A stretch of 64,000 nt of DNA from Inia geoffrensis. Its lineage: Eukaryota; Chordata; Mammalia; Artiodactyla; Iniidae. The notes under the pieces are model-generated. The model searched no databases and had not been told where the DNA came from. It saw only the letters and a program-made list of their open reading frames with translations. The stretch spans positions 167,266,815-167,330,814 of the forward strand of contig CM070900.1 of NCBI GenBank assembly GCA_036417435.1, in the 5' to 3' direction. Both the position numbers and the translations under genes were made by a program. Shown here piece by piece: positions 1 through 10,714 of the stretch (positions are counted from its first letter, which is position 1; every line of letters starts with the position of its first letter).

Positions 1-1194
1 CAAATCATAGCAATTAAAGCCACCCTGAGAGTTTCTCTTGTGTGTTCCCTTAATCCAGTTCAAGTCCTAAAACTCGATTATTATAGAAAAATTCATTATA
101 TTTTGACCTCCAGAGAAAGGAGTTTCACAAAATATAGCTCTTATGAGTATACGTTTACATTCATGGAACTCATTCCTGTCACTTGCATTTGAGTGTTTTT
201 AACATCTAGCTCTATTTATGATGCAGTTTTACATGCTCTGAAAATCTTTGTTTCACATTTCCCATGGGTATATTCTTAAAAGTTAGATATAAATGTATTA
301 CATAGAACCTCCACTCTGATATTATATCAGTGAAATATAATAGAAAATGTGTTATCTAAAATCTTATACCTTAAGCCAACTCTTGCCTAGATTTCTCTAA
401 GATGTCGGAGAGGACGCTGCTGGTTAACAAGTCAATAACCATTGCAATTCCTCCTTATTAACAAGCAGATAATATAAATTGGTGAAATTTACGTGCAAGC
501 AAACGGAATAATTTGTAATTGTTCCAAGCCAATTATGACATTTTTTATTCCTTTGTGCCAGTGACTGGTCTAACTATGAATTTTTTTTTTCTCTTACTCC
601 CTCCCTGTTCAATCTGGGGGCCTCTCTAGCCAGGATATAAACCCTGGATCTATGATAACTATCTCAGAATTGTAGAGTGAAAGCCTTAGAAATAAGGTTA
701 ATTTCCCAAGGGTAGCAAAGAAGGAGAGAAAAAGCCCTGAATCCAAGAACAGCAACCACAGACCCTTTGACTACTGACTACTCATTAGGGAATAACAAAA
801 TCCAAAACTCTTGACTGTTCTTTAAGCATACAGTAAATATTCTTAGCGTTTAAGCTATCTTATTCACATTTTCTGTTATTGCAGCCAAAAATATTCCTTT
901 CTCATACAACTTTTGTTTATTTGCCTTGATCTTTCTTTTTTCTTGTAACACAATGAGCTTAATTTTGAGTTGCATAAACCTAAAAAAGGATGACTTTGTT
1001 TTTATTTTCCTCAGTCATTCTTAATTAATGTACATGTTTTATGAAAAGTAGAAGATAGTGATTTAGAAAGAAAATAAAATAGTACTCATGTTAATATTTT
1101 ATGTTAATATCTTTCATCAAATTTCCTAATATACACATACACACATAAATGACAAGTATTTCAATGGTGACTATATGTCTATGTATGACTATAT
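1..1194. other. unique AT-rich intergenic DNA
   Basis: I see no gene, recognisable repeat family or RNA gene here. The stretch is AT-rich with short homopolymer runs and stops in all frames. Confidence 0.6.
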
Positions 1195-1200
1195 GCATAC

Positions 1201-1234
<34 letters not shown>

Positions 1235-1240
1235 GTATGC
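1195..1240. repeat. perfect 46-bp palindrome with an AT core
   Basis: The arms GCATACAACT and AGTTGTATGC are exact reverse complements. They flank an uninterrupted alternating A/T core of 26 bases, so all 46 bases are self-complementary. The core behaves like an (AT)n microsatellite, but the arms extend the symmetry into non-repeat sequence. It could extrude as a cruciform or hairpin. No function is implied. Confidence 0.85.
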
Positions 1241-1274
1241 TAAGACATGTAGTTTTGATACTAATTTTTTAAAT

Positions 1275-1560
1275 AATTTTATTTTTTAGAGCAGCTTTAT
1301 GTTCACAGCAAAGAGAACACAAGGTACAAGATTTCCCATATAATTGCTGCCCTCACACATGCATAGCCCCCTCAAATAATGATATCCCATACCACAGTGG
1401 TAAATTCATTACAATTGATGGGCATATATTAATGATTATACTACATGATTGTTATTCATACACTGACTCATTCTAATGTACAGTCTATGGGTTTTGAAAA
1501 ATGTATAATGAGGTGTATACGTCATTACAGTATCAATCAGACTAGTTTGCCCTAAACATA
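1275..1560 (-). mobile_element. old L1M 3'-end fragment
   Basis: The stretch running from AGAGCAGCTTTATGTTCACAG through CCCTCACACATGCATAGCC to the ATGGGTTTTGAAAAATGTATAATG segment follows, in antisense, the 3' untranslated end of old eutherian L1M elements as I remember it. It is diverged, has no clear poly-A and no target-site duplication. The subfamily is not assigned. Confidence 0.55.
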
Positions 1561-1699
1561 TGTACAAAAATGTTCATATCAAAATAAAGATGAACTACTC
1601 ACAACTAGTACACTCATTTATACAGCTGGTAACATGAATATAGCTCATATATGTAGTGCAAACCTATTAAGGTGGCTTTTTAAAAGTTATTTCCATAAA

Positions 1700-1880
1700 A
1701 TGTATTTTATAGCTTTATTGATGTAAAATTGATACACAAAAATGCACATATTTAATGTGTACAATTTGATAATTTTCTACATATGCATGCACCCATGATA
1801 ATAAACTTAACTACATATCCAAAAATTTCCTTTTGAACTTGTAATATGATATGTTAAAATTGTTGAAAAAGTTTTAACCA
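1700..1880 (-). mobile_element. old L1M fragment
   Basis: TTTATTGATGTAAAATTGATA followed by ATATTTAATGTGTACAATTTGATAA is the usual antisense signature of L1M 3' ends. The same signature recurs at 50,282. It is short and degenerate, and the boundaries are approximate. Confidence 0.5.
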
Positions 1881-3954
1881 GAATGAGAACATATGTTTGG
1901 TTGTTTTAAATTTCTGGTATCATAGTATATTTCTATTTTTAGAACTTTATTTTCAGCTCTGAATAATTTTCCAAAAAATATTGATTTGTGTCTGAATGAG
2001 CAATTACTAAAAATTGGTTCTTCAACTAAATAGGAAATTTTCACAAGATTATACCTTATTACAAGCTGGGAACATTTTTCTTAAAGTCTCTATTTTTTAA
2101 TCAAAATCAGTGAAAAATAAATATTTATTCATGATGTATTTACTTTATTTCAAATCAAATTGCAATATAACTATTCCAATTAAGCCAGCATTCTTATATT
2201 TGATTAAGAAAATGAAATTATCTAAAATAATCCATGTTATGACAATAATTATCCAAGTTATAAAAATTAAGTAACAACTATAAATGGTAACAATAGCAAC
2301 TAAGTGTAGCCATGGATACCGTTGTGTCTAGCAAATCTAAGGAAAAAAGAAAAAGATATTTTCTATTTCCCCATGTCAGTCACATATCATCTAGGAAAGG
2401 ATTCTGGTTTGGTTCATGTTCCATGCTCACTTCAGAACAATTTTTGTTGTCAGAAGTACAAAGGTCAAGTCTGAGTCCTGGGGTTTTGTGAGGCCAAGAA
2501 AACAGTATTTTTACTGGCTGGAGAAAATTTCTCAAAAACGGATTGGTGAGTTTGGGCTGCTGATCACACAAAAAAATAGATGCACAACTGAATGTGCATC
2601 TAGGGTAAAGAGGTTTTTAAAATACTATTTTTTATATTCTGGTTCATATTATTTCCCAGAAAATAGCCTTAATGTTCTGAATGCCTTTAAGTGAGATTTT
2701 AGTATAACTAAGCAACATTATAAAGCTAAAATCCATAGATGAACAATGACAGTAATCATCCAAAATAACATTGAAAGAATATATTTCTAGCAGTTGTATT
2801 TTCTTGTAAATTGTTCTAAGCCACAATTTCTTCTCTGCCTATTTTTGTATGTGCACGCCATTTTGCTGTAAGAAACCAGAATACTTTAAAAAAAGACTTT
2901 ATTTCATTTTTGTATTATGACAAAAATCCAAGAAAGCTCACACATTGCCCTCTCATGAAATTTGCTTCTCAGACAATATTTTAAGGTTTGCACCTTTTTT
3001 TTTTTCACATGCTTACAGCAATCATTTAGTTTGAATATCTGTATCGAATAACAGGAGACACTATAAAGCAGATTGTATTTTTTCACACTTTTGGCTACAT
3101 ATATGTATGAATATCTTACTTCTTCCTAAAATAAATCCAGTCCTTTGCCAGTATAGTTAAAATTCTGTAGTTTATTACTGTTTTATGGAAATGAAGTTCA
3201 TTTCAAGATTAACTGCTGCATTTAAAACACTCAAAAAAGTCATGAAAAATTTAATGCAGCCTTAAATTTTGAACATATTTTTATAAATGTACATGTTAAG
3301 AGCACACTTCACTTAGAAGTTTACAACACATCTCTTGTTATTTTAAAGACATCAGAATGTACTTAGATTAGTGTGTTTTATTGTTTTAAACATAAGCCTA
3401 TTAGGGAGGATAAGCTAACTTAGTTCATTTGCTGTTTTAAAGGTCTTCTAAAAGTTACCACTATCACTAATTATTGTTGAAGCATAGTTATAAACCTCCC
3501 TGCCACCTCTTATATGTCTCCCTTAGGGAGACACTGTAAGAAATGATCCATAAAAGCAGATTTAAAAGTGGTCTCAACAATAGTGTATAAACCACTATAG
3601 TAATATTTGCACAATAAAGGCATTGAAATAAACCAGATGGTCTCTTTACCACCTTGAAAGTTAAATTGAGTGCATATTTACTTTCTCTTTAATTATAACC
3701 ATTATTGTTCAGGGCAACTTTCAAACAAAAGACATTGTGCATAATTCAAATATAATTTTTCAGGTCAATGCATAAATTGAAAAAACATAGCATAGTATTT
3801 AGATAACTCATATGGCTAGGCATTGCATCTTTCTAAAAATTATAGCTTATTTTTTAATTTAGTTGATACGGAAGTTGTGTATACCTTCCTTCCTTAGCTA
3901 TATTGAGAGCTCCTTTTGCACAGAGAATCTTTTTATCATTTGCTTCTGAGCATT
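1881..3954. other. unique AT-rich intergenic DNA
   Basis: Nothing recognisable was found. Reading frames of 60-92 codons occur (for example 2416-2694 on plus), but they have no domain, no coding-like composition and no plausible splice structure. Confidence 0.55.
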
Positions 3955-4040
3955 ACATAACCTCTTGGAGCCTCATTTGTAAAACATATAGGAGAATACT
4001 TAAGACACAGTGTTTCCTTGAGAATCAAATATGGTGATAC
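3955..4040 (+). mobile_element. MIR fragment
   Basis: CATAACCTCTTGGAGCCTCATTTGTAAAA followed by an AGGAGAATACTTAAGACA-like stretch resembles the conserved core and 3' part of the ancient MIR SINE (the ACCTCTCTGAGCCTCAGTTT region). It is heavily diverged. Confidence 0.45.
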
Positions 4041-4707
4041 CCATTAACCAAGCACAGTAGATCATACCAGCTTTTAAAAGTAGGTTAATTAAAAGTAGGA
4101 AATTTAAAACTGAACATATCAACCCACAAATTAGACTAATTATCAGCACTCCTTACTTACCCTTGACTAAAGAATAAAGGATATGTCAGCTATTGAATGT
4201 GAAACATTGGAAGTCTTTATTAAGCCTAATAGTGTTCTATAGTATACTTCTTTTATCAATATCAATATGATAAATGAAATAACTGATAATTATTAATCCA
4301 CCCCATGATGTATCTACAATGTAATGTGTCTGTTTTCTTGATTTTATACATCAGGAAGCAGGTATAGAGAAGGATTATAATTTGCCTCAAATCACTAATC
4401 CTTCTACCAAGTATCATATTTAAAGGATAATGTCAATTATTAGATATCAAAACATTTTAATAAATGTTAAACAAATTTGACAATACAATTAGACAATATA
4501 TCTGTAAGATGTCTGAAACAGTGCAGGAAGCAAAATAGGCAACCCAGTCCATTTACAGAAGGTGACACTTAAGTTCACCCCCATCTGTAATGCTTAAGGT
4601 TCCTGTAGGGGTAGAAGTCATACTGGAAAAGGGGGAACTGCTGGGAAAAAGGATAAACTTTGCGAGTCCTACTCAAAGCCTTGCTCTAGAAATTACGACA
4701 GGTGTGC

Positions 4708-4708
<1 letters not shown>
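4041..4708. other. unique intergenic DNA
   Basis: No gene was found. A weak MIR-like segment in antisense may lie near 4,340-4,400 (ATACATCAGGAAGCAGGTATAGAGAAGG), too diverged to call. Confidence 0.45.

Positions 4709-4741
<33 letters not shown>
4709..4741 (+). repeat. (TG)n microsatellite, about 16 units
   Basis: This is an uninterrupted TG dinucleotide run. It is likely polymorphic in length between individuals. Confidence 0.9.
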
Positions 4742-4743
<2 letters not shown>

Positions 4744-5564
4744 CTTGGGGATGAGGTGTATTCTCATGCACTATGTTTATTAAAAGGAATCCCAACTCAA
4801 CTAGTCGAGGTTGCTTGTATTAAAACTCTTTCAATTAATTATCTTTTCCTCTAATGAGGTTAAGATGGTGGAAATCAAGAGAATGCTAGGTGAGGCCTCT
4901 CTTCAACAAAAGTTAAAACTAAAAAAAGCCAAAAATCAGTGAGTGAAAAAGTGGTTAATTTATGTAAAGCAGGATATTTAGGAGGCTTTTCAGAGATATA
5001 TGTACTGTCTATACTGTTGAGGTTGTTCCAAAGGTTGCCTATGGACTTATAGTCAGAAGTCTCTGCAGCCTGCTAACATTGTCATCAAGCAAAATTGTTT
5101 TGATTCTATTCCATTTCAATTAAAAAGTATTTTAACCTAATCTTCTGATTTCATGCTTATTTCTGAGAACTACAATTTTAAAGCCAGTAGCAATTATATT
5201 TTCTGTTTGTTATGCAAAGGAAAAATGGGTCGCAGAAAAGCTTGACTAGAATCATTTGGAAAATCTTCCAACTTCATGGATTTAGAACGTTAGCACTTAC
5301 TGCCCGGGATACAATATCTGAGATAGGCCCCCACTTTCTCATATGTGATTTAAAAATCTATCCCCAAGTATCAATTCTAATAGACAACACATTCAGTTAT
5401 TTAATGTTGATAGTTACTCATGCTGTATCTTTTAATATATTTGGCAAACTCTTTCACAAAAAATTTACATATATAAATATGGTTTTAGGTGATGCACCTA
5501 TCTCAGTATCAAAACTGTCTTATCTGTTCCCTAAAGTTCAGGAAGCATTGCACATATGGTTGTT
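4742..5564. other. unique intergenic DNA
   Basis: Nothing recognisable was found. A 126-codon open frame on plus starts at 5212. It has no domain and no promoter or splice context, and its end runs into a MIR-like relic, so I treat it as chance. Confidence 0.5.
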
Positions 5565-5665
5565 GACTTTGGAGTCAGGTAAGTCTGAATAAAGTTCTAA
5601 AATCTGTAATTAACTCTAGGTAAGTTCTTCACCATTTCTTAGCCTCAGTTGCATTTGTTGTAAAT
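5565..5665 (+). mobile_element. degenerate MIR fragment
   Basis: The segment TTTGGAGTCAGGTAAGTCTGAA ... AAGTTCTTCACCATTTCTTAGCCTCAGTTGC resembles the MIR body, where TTACTTAACCTCTCTGAGCCTCAGTTTC is typical. It is highly diverged, and the assignment rests on the conserved core only. Confidence 0.4.
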
Positions 5666-6544
5666 ACAATATTATGGACTTAATTTAGGGAGCTATTTGT
5701 ATTTCCTCTGACCAGATTACTCCAATATGTATTTAGTTTTGGTTAACATAATTTTTTCTAAGGCTAGAAGGTATGTACAAAGGATAGTGAGAATGGATGA
5801 GAATCTAGAGGTTTTGCCACATAATAGAGAATTGAAGTGCTTACAAAAGAAGAAATTTAGTGGTTTATGATGAATGGGTTCAAACAGTGGAAGCATTTTC
5901 TAGTATTTTCTGTAAAAAAAACCAAGTGGTGTTTTATTATGATGTAATAAAAAAAGATAAAATTGATTTCTCTATGTAATTTATTAGACAGTAAAATCTA
6001 ATATTAAACTATTTAATACAACTTGAATTTAATAAAACAACTTAACAAAACTCCTATGCAGAAATGGTATTATAGCCACCACTTGTTGAAAAAAAAGATG
6101 AGTGATTGAGGCTTCCTACATGATGAGACGGAAAAATGTGTCACTTTAAATAGAAAGCTTGTAAACTCAGAGGAAAGGATTTTCAGCTTTCAATTTTATA
6201 ACTCTAAGTTGCTTTAAAAAATACTACAGGAATTATTTGTTTTCCAGAGCAAATTTCCAACCCTTGAAGTTTAAAGCAGGCTATTCTCAGAATAACCACA
6301 TGTCAATCATGAAAAAATATGAGACAAGTATTAATATTCATAACTCTAAATATGAAGATATAAAAAGATCAATATAAATATTTTCAGATGAAAAATGGGC
6401 ATTGTTTTTATGGTATAAATAAGATGATTGTTCAATGCAGGCTATTAATTAAGTAAATTAAATCCCATGAACTTTATTTTTAAAACTAAACTAAAAAAAA
6501 AAACAACACAAAAACAAAGAAATAGAAAATTATTCAAAGGAGAG
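5666..6544. other. unique AT-rich intergenic DNA
   Basis: No gene, repeat family or RNA gene was recognised. Confidence 0.5.
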
Positions 6545-6834
6545 TGTTATGGCCTGAACTGTGGCCTCCCTTTTGTTGAAGCTCTAACTCCCAATGTCCC
6601 TTTTTTTCTTTGGAAATATGGTCTTTAGGAGGTAATTAAGGGTATATGAACTCATAAGGCTGGGCCCCTAATCTGACAGGACTGTGGACTTAGAAGAAGA
6701 GGAAGAGAGAGAAACAGTGAGAAGGCGGCCATGAGCAAGCCTCACCAAAATCAAATCCTGCTATGAGAATCAGCTGTTGTTTAAGCCACCCAGTCTATAG
6801 TCTTTTGATATGGCTGCCCAAGCAGATTAATACA
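6545..6834 (+). mobile_element. solo MLT1-type LTR (ERVL-MaLR)
   Basis: The element begins TGTTATGGCCTGAACTGTG and ends AGCAGATTAATACA, the canonical TG...CA ends of MLT1 LTRs. Internal landmarks include GGAGGTAATTAAGGGTATATGA, GGGCCCCTAATCTGACAGGA, GAAGGCGGCCATG and TGTTTAAGCCACCCAGTCTAT. At about 290 bp it is shorter than a typical MLT1 because part of the 3' half between the GGCGGCC block and the TTTAAGCC block is deleted. Flanking AGAG/AAGAG may be remnants of the 5-bp target duplication. No MaLR interior is attached, so it is a solo LTR. Confidence 0.8.
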
Positions 6835-6842
6835 AAGAGCAA

Positions 6843-6915
6843 AGTGAATTGAATTCAGCAAATATTTATAAACTTATTGCATGCAAGACATTCTGTGAAG
6901 TGCTAAGACACTTGA
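6843..6915 (+). repeat. ancient interspersed repeat of unassigned family
   Basis: ATTCAGCAAATATTTATAAAC ... GCATGCAAGACATTCTGTGAAGTGCTAAG resembles the widespread mammalian motif ATTTATTGAGCACCTACTATG...CCAGGCACTGTGCTAGG. The same motif recurs near 8,960, 20,935, 38,595 and 40,130. I cannot name the family with certainty. Confidence 0.4.
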
Positions 6916-7982
6916 CACATTATTTTTCATTAAATAGGTAAAAACATACAATTGTACCTTATCTTACCAAAGAAAAGATCATTCAAAAAGAATAGAAACC
7001 TATACAAGCCACAAAACATACATAAATATGCAAATGTGTGTATGTTTGTGTGTGTAGAAAGAGAGAAAAAAAGAGAGCAAGAAACTGGGACTGGCGGGGC
7101 AGGAGTGAATACACATTTTTAGAGAATTAGATTATTATCCTATTAGTAGCTTTGGATAGCAATAACACATTCATGTTTTAGTAAACAATAAATTAAGAAA
7201 GTTTAGCTAGTTCTCCTAATTTTTCTAATGATGCCTCATAAAATTCAAGCCTTTTTAAACTGGAGTCCACGTGCAAAATATCACTGTTCTTTGGCAAGAA
7301 AGCATTGAAAGTCCTAAGTGTGCTGTAAATAGAAATGAACTCCCAAATCATATTGAAATGAAACACTGCTATAGTGAAGACACTTTGTCTCAAACAGAAT
7401 CATAGCAAGTTTCTTTTGTTCCACTTAAACTAACTGCCTAAGTTCGAAAATATAGGCTCTTCCTTCTAAACCAGAAAGAAAACAGAGGATTGAGGCAATT
7501 TCCTGGGTGATTATCACAATTCAATGCCTCGCTTTTCTACAGAGCTCTCTGTCAATTATTCTTATTTAATGGAAGTAGAAATTTTGGAAATGAATATATT
7601 TGAGTGACAGTAATTTTTCTAAAAATTGCTGAAGAAAAGCGAACCTTAAAGAAAAAAAAGCATATCAACTTCATGAGACCAGAACAGAGCTATTGCCTTT
7701 TCTGAGGTAATAGCACTACAGTCATTCAAACAGGGCTGTAACTCCAAAAATAATTTTATCCTCCAAATTGCTGATCACTACATTCATTCTATAATGATAC
7801 TTAGAGATAAGTATGTTATATGAGAATTTACACTAGGTAGGATGTTTATTTGTACACATATTTGTTTTTTCAGTAAATTTATAAAATATGTTCACATGAT
7901 AGATCATGATGATACATTGAGGGAAAGGCAGAAATGTCACTCTCTTTGATTACAGAAGTGAGGGAAAAACAATAATCAGACT
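6916..7982. other. unique intergenic DNA
   Basis: Nothing recognisable apart from a short mixed TG/GA-rich tract near 7,030-7,080. Confidence 0.5.
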
Positions 7983-8004
7983 ATATATATGTGTGTGTGT
8001 GTGT
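7983..8004 (+). repeat. (TA)n(TG)n microsatellite
   Basis: This is a short compound dinucleotide tract, alternating TA and then TG. Confidence 0.75.
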
Positions 8005-8260
8005 TAAATACAATCATAAAATGATAAATACTATTATAAACTGATAATGCTATGATAAATCCTATCATAAATAGGTATGAAAAGTGATATTGTAAAAATC
8101 ACGTGAAATTATATGGAAGAAAATTAATAGGGAAGCTTGTCTAAAGATGTGATTCTCAAGGTAAAATCTGAATGAAAAATGGAGCCAACTGTGTGAAAAT
8201 ATGGAGAAATATTCCAGAAATCAGAGCAGAAAACAAAACCACAAGGCACAGAAGAGTTGG

Positions 8261-8463
8261 AGTGGGGATTGATAAACTTTTTCTGTGGATAGCCAGTTAG
8301 TAAGCAGTTTAGGCTTTGAGGGTCATGTATGATCTTTCTCACATATTATCCTGTTTTCATTTAAAACCCTTTTCAAATCTACAAACCATTCTCAACTCAT
8401 GGACTGTATTAAAACAGCCCATGGGTTAGATTTAGCCCACAGATTATGGTTTGCCAACCCCTG
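8261..8463 (+). mobile_element. non-autonomous hAT-Charlie DNA transposon (MER-type)
   Basis: The ends are near-inverted repeats: GTGGGGATTGATAAACTTTTTCTG on the left and GGTTTGCCAACCCCTG on the right. In between, AGTAAGCAGTTTAGGCTTTGAGGGTC and GCCCATGGGTTAGATTTAGCCCACAG follow the conserved body of this small mammalian hAT family. It is about 200 bp with no transposase. I did not see a clear 8-bp target duplication. The exact MER number is not assigned. Confidence 0.65.
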
Positions 8464-8561
8464 AATTAGAAGAAGAAATAGTAGACAAATAAGGATGGGG
8501 TTTAGTTGGTTAAATAGCAGAACCAAGATTCAAGACAGTCTGATTCACAAGTGTGCTCTCA

Positions 8562-8719
8562 GGCTTCCCTGGTGGCACAGTGGTTGAGAGTCTGCCTGCT
8601 GACGCAGGGGACATGGGTTTGTGCCCCGGTCCGGGAAGATACCATGTGCCACGGAGCGGCTGGGCCCGTGAGCTATGGCCGCTGAGCCTGCGTGTTCGGA
8701 GCCAAAAAAAAAAAAAAAA
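8562..8719 (+). mobile_element. CHR SINE, 3'-shortened variant
   Basis: This is a tRNA-derived SINE beginning GGCTTCCCTGGTGGCACAGTGG. It has a recognisable A box (TGGCACAGTGG) and a B box GGTTTGTGCCC, where the usual form in this window is GGTTCGTGCCC. The unit runs to CGGAGCC and goes straight into poly-A. It lacks the roughly 45-50 bp 3' block (CTGTGCTCCGCAACGGG...GTACCGC) carried by most other copies here. It is flanked by the perfect 13-bp duplication AAGTGTGCTCTCA (8549-8561 and 8720-8732), so the shorter form is what integrated rather than a later deletion across the edge. Confidence 0.93.
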
Positions 8720-8939
8720 AAGTGTGCTCTCAATCATTATCCTACCCCACTTTACAACAGTAAGTATAGATACAATTCATATAAATAGCAGAAAGATATA
8801 AATTATAAATCATTCCTTAAAAAACCCTGAGAAGGTTTTTCTGGGTAGATGATAACTATACAGAAAGAAGGTGATGCCCTGTTGTTTTAATTTCTTCTGT
8901 TTTAATCTATTTTGGTTTTAAACAAAAGACATCTATCTT

Positions 8940-9060
8940 TTTCTTCTGGCTAAGTCAGTGAAATGCATGTAAATCAAATACTTTTTCTATGTCCAGCACT
9001 TTGCTAGGCTCCATGATACAATGATAGCAGTAAAGTTGAAGGCACAGTTTAATGTTCCTG
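8940..9060 (+). repeat. ancient interspersed repeat of unassigned family
   Basis: ATGTCCAGCACTTTGCTAGGCTCCATGATACAATG matches the same widespread mammalian motif noted at 6,843. It lies directly next to a MIR-like segment. Confidence 0.4.
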
Positions 9061-9061
9061 A

Positions 9062-9230
9062 GTGAGGCATTATGGACTGGGTGAAAGAGAAGACCTTTTG
9101 AAGTCAGATTGTGATACATTGAATTTCACATTGGCAATTTCTTTTTAGTTGTGTGACCTCAAGCTTATAATTACCTTACATCTCTGGACCTGATTTGCTT
9201 TTTCTATATAAGAAGTTTAAATTAAAAAGT
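9062..9230 (+). mobile_element. MIR SINE fragment
   Basis: GAAGTCAGATTGTGATACATTGAA followed by AGTTGTGTGACCTCAAGCTTATAATTACC and CTCTGGACCTGATTTGC follows the MIR body (TGTGTGACCTTGGGCAAGTTACTTAACCTCTCTG). It is diverged but collinear over about 150 bp. Confidence 0.65.
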
Positions 9231-9726
9231 AATTCACAAGTTCCAAGTTTTAAAAAAATAGCAATTATGAAACAGCAATCATAGTCTCTTACATATACTT
9301 CCCTCTTTCTCTCTTACTGATTTTGAAAAAAAATCAGTTTTCTTCAGCTGTAAAAGTCAAATATATACATATAATAAATTTACTAAAGTACATATATTTT
9401 GGACTTTCATGTTTAGGTATAGAAATATAACTAGAGACAAATTAAAAGTAAGCAAAGTAGAGAAATACCCATGATTCAGGAGGAGGAATGAAAGAATAAA
9501 ATGCTCCATCAGAAGAATACTGTCCCCACAATGTGAACAGATACATATAAAATGAGGGGGTAAAAAACAAAGAACCCAGAGGAGAAAACATGAGCATGAA
9601 ACTTAAGCTAAAGTTCCCCCAGGCTGTACACCTTGACTGTTTTTCCAAAAAATAGCACACCTGAGTCTTCCATGGCTTAATATTATTGGGGAAAGGGGAA
9701 AAAAAAAAGTAAATGCGTGAATTACT
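9231..9726. other. unique intergenic DNA
   Basis: Nothing recognisable was found. Confidence 0.5.
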
Positions 9727-10338
9727 CCTCTATAGCCACCATAAAAAATTACCACAAAATGAGTGGCTTAAAACAGTACCCATTTGTGACCTCACAGTTT
9801 TCATAGGTCATAAGCCTAGGCATGCAACGGCTTAGGTGGTTTCTCAGCTCTTGTGTCTCACAAGACCAAAATAAAGGTGTTGGCAGGGCCACTTTTCTTA
9901 GAGTGGGCTCTGGAGAATATTTTGCTTCCCAGCTCATTTAAATTGTTGGTAGAATGCAATTCCATTCATTTGTAGGACTGAGGCTCCCATTTTCTTGCTG
10001 ACTGTCAGCTGGAGACCATCCTTACCTCCTAGAGGACTCTATCAGGACCTTGCATGTGGGTTGCTCCATCTCAGAGCGAATGACCATACCTCCAGGCCTT
10101 CTCGTTTTGCAGCCTCCCTTCTGCTTCCTCTTGGTACTGCATCTCCTAGACTGTCCGCTCTGCCTATTTTTTCTATTTGTAAAGACTCAAGGGATTACGT
10201 TGGGTCCCCTGGGACAATCCAGAATAATGTCCCCATTCTAAGGTTCCTAATTTTAATCACATCTGGAAAGTCACTTTTTAAGGCTGCATATTCACAGGTT
10301 CTGGGATATAGGGCATGGGAAATTTTGGCTGAGCCATT
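9727..10338 (-). mobile_element. MaLR/MLT1-like LTR, inverted
   Basis: Read on the minus strand this resembles older ERVL-MaLR LTRs. Plus-strand landmarks are AAATTACCACAAAATGAGTGGCTTAAAACA, AAGGTGTTGGCAGGGCC, TAGGACTGAGGCTCCCATTTTC, TTGGGTCCCCTGGGACAATCCAGAATAATG and CATATTCACAGGTTCTGGG. The length of about 610 bp is long for one such LTR and may include an internal duplication or two joined fragments. I saw no target duplication. The precise subfamily (MLT1 or a related ERVL LTR) is uncertain. Confidence 0.6.
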
Positions 10339-10365
10339 ATTTCGATACCACTATATATTTAAATG

Positions 10366-10438
10366 TATATGTATATGTATGTGTATGTGTATATGAATGT
10401 GTATATACATATACATATTTGTGTGCACTACATACATG
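10366..10438 (+). repeat. (TATG)n-like low-complexity tract
   Basis: This is a degenerate run of TATATG/TGTATG units that ends in TATATACATATACATA, which gives local dyad symmetry. Confidence 0.7.
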
Positions 10439-10714
10439 TATATAAAACTCCAGATAGATGGATAAATATAGATAGAGATAGTTGGAATGGTTTTAAATAG
10501 GTTTGGATGTAGAATTGGTGGCAATTTTTAGAAAAGTACATAATATTCTCAATTGACTTTAGTTATTCCATGCGTTAAAATTCAGATTGTTGAAGAGTAA
10601 AAGAAAATAATTGAAGAGGCAAATTTCCATATGGTTTGTAACCAGACATGAAAGTAGCAAATATTCCTTCCACGAGTTCATGATCACATTAATTACACTT
10701 CAAGTACTCAGTAG

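Noticed and set aside
4709..4741. Microsatellites and tandem units as a CRISPR array
   Set aside because: Units are di- to 21-nucleotide tandem repeats without spacers, in a vertebrate genome.
5212..5592. 126-codon open frame on plus as a possible gene
   Set aside because: No domain, signal or splice context. Its composition is like the surrounding AT-rich DNA, and its 3' part overlaps a MIR-like relic.
8562..8719. tRNA gene in the SINE head
   Set aside because: All nine CHR copies carry a tRNA-like A box and most a B box, but they lack a foldable cloverleaf with a proper acceptor stem and are retroposed with poly-A tails.
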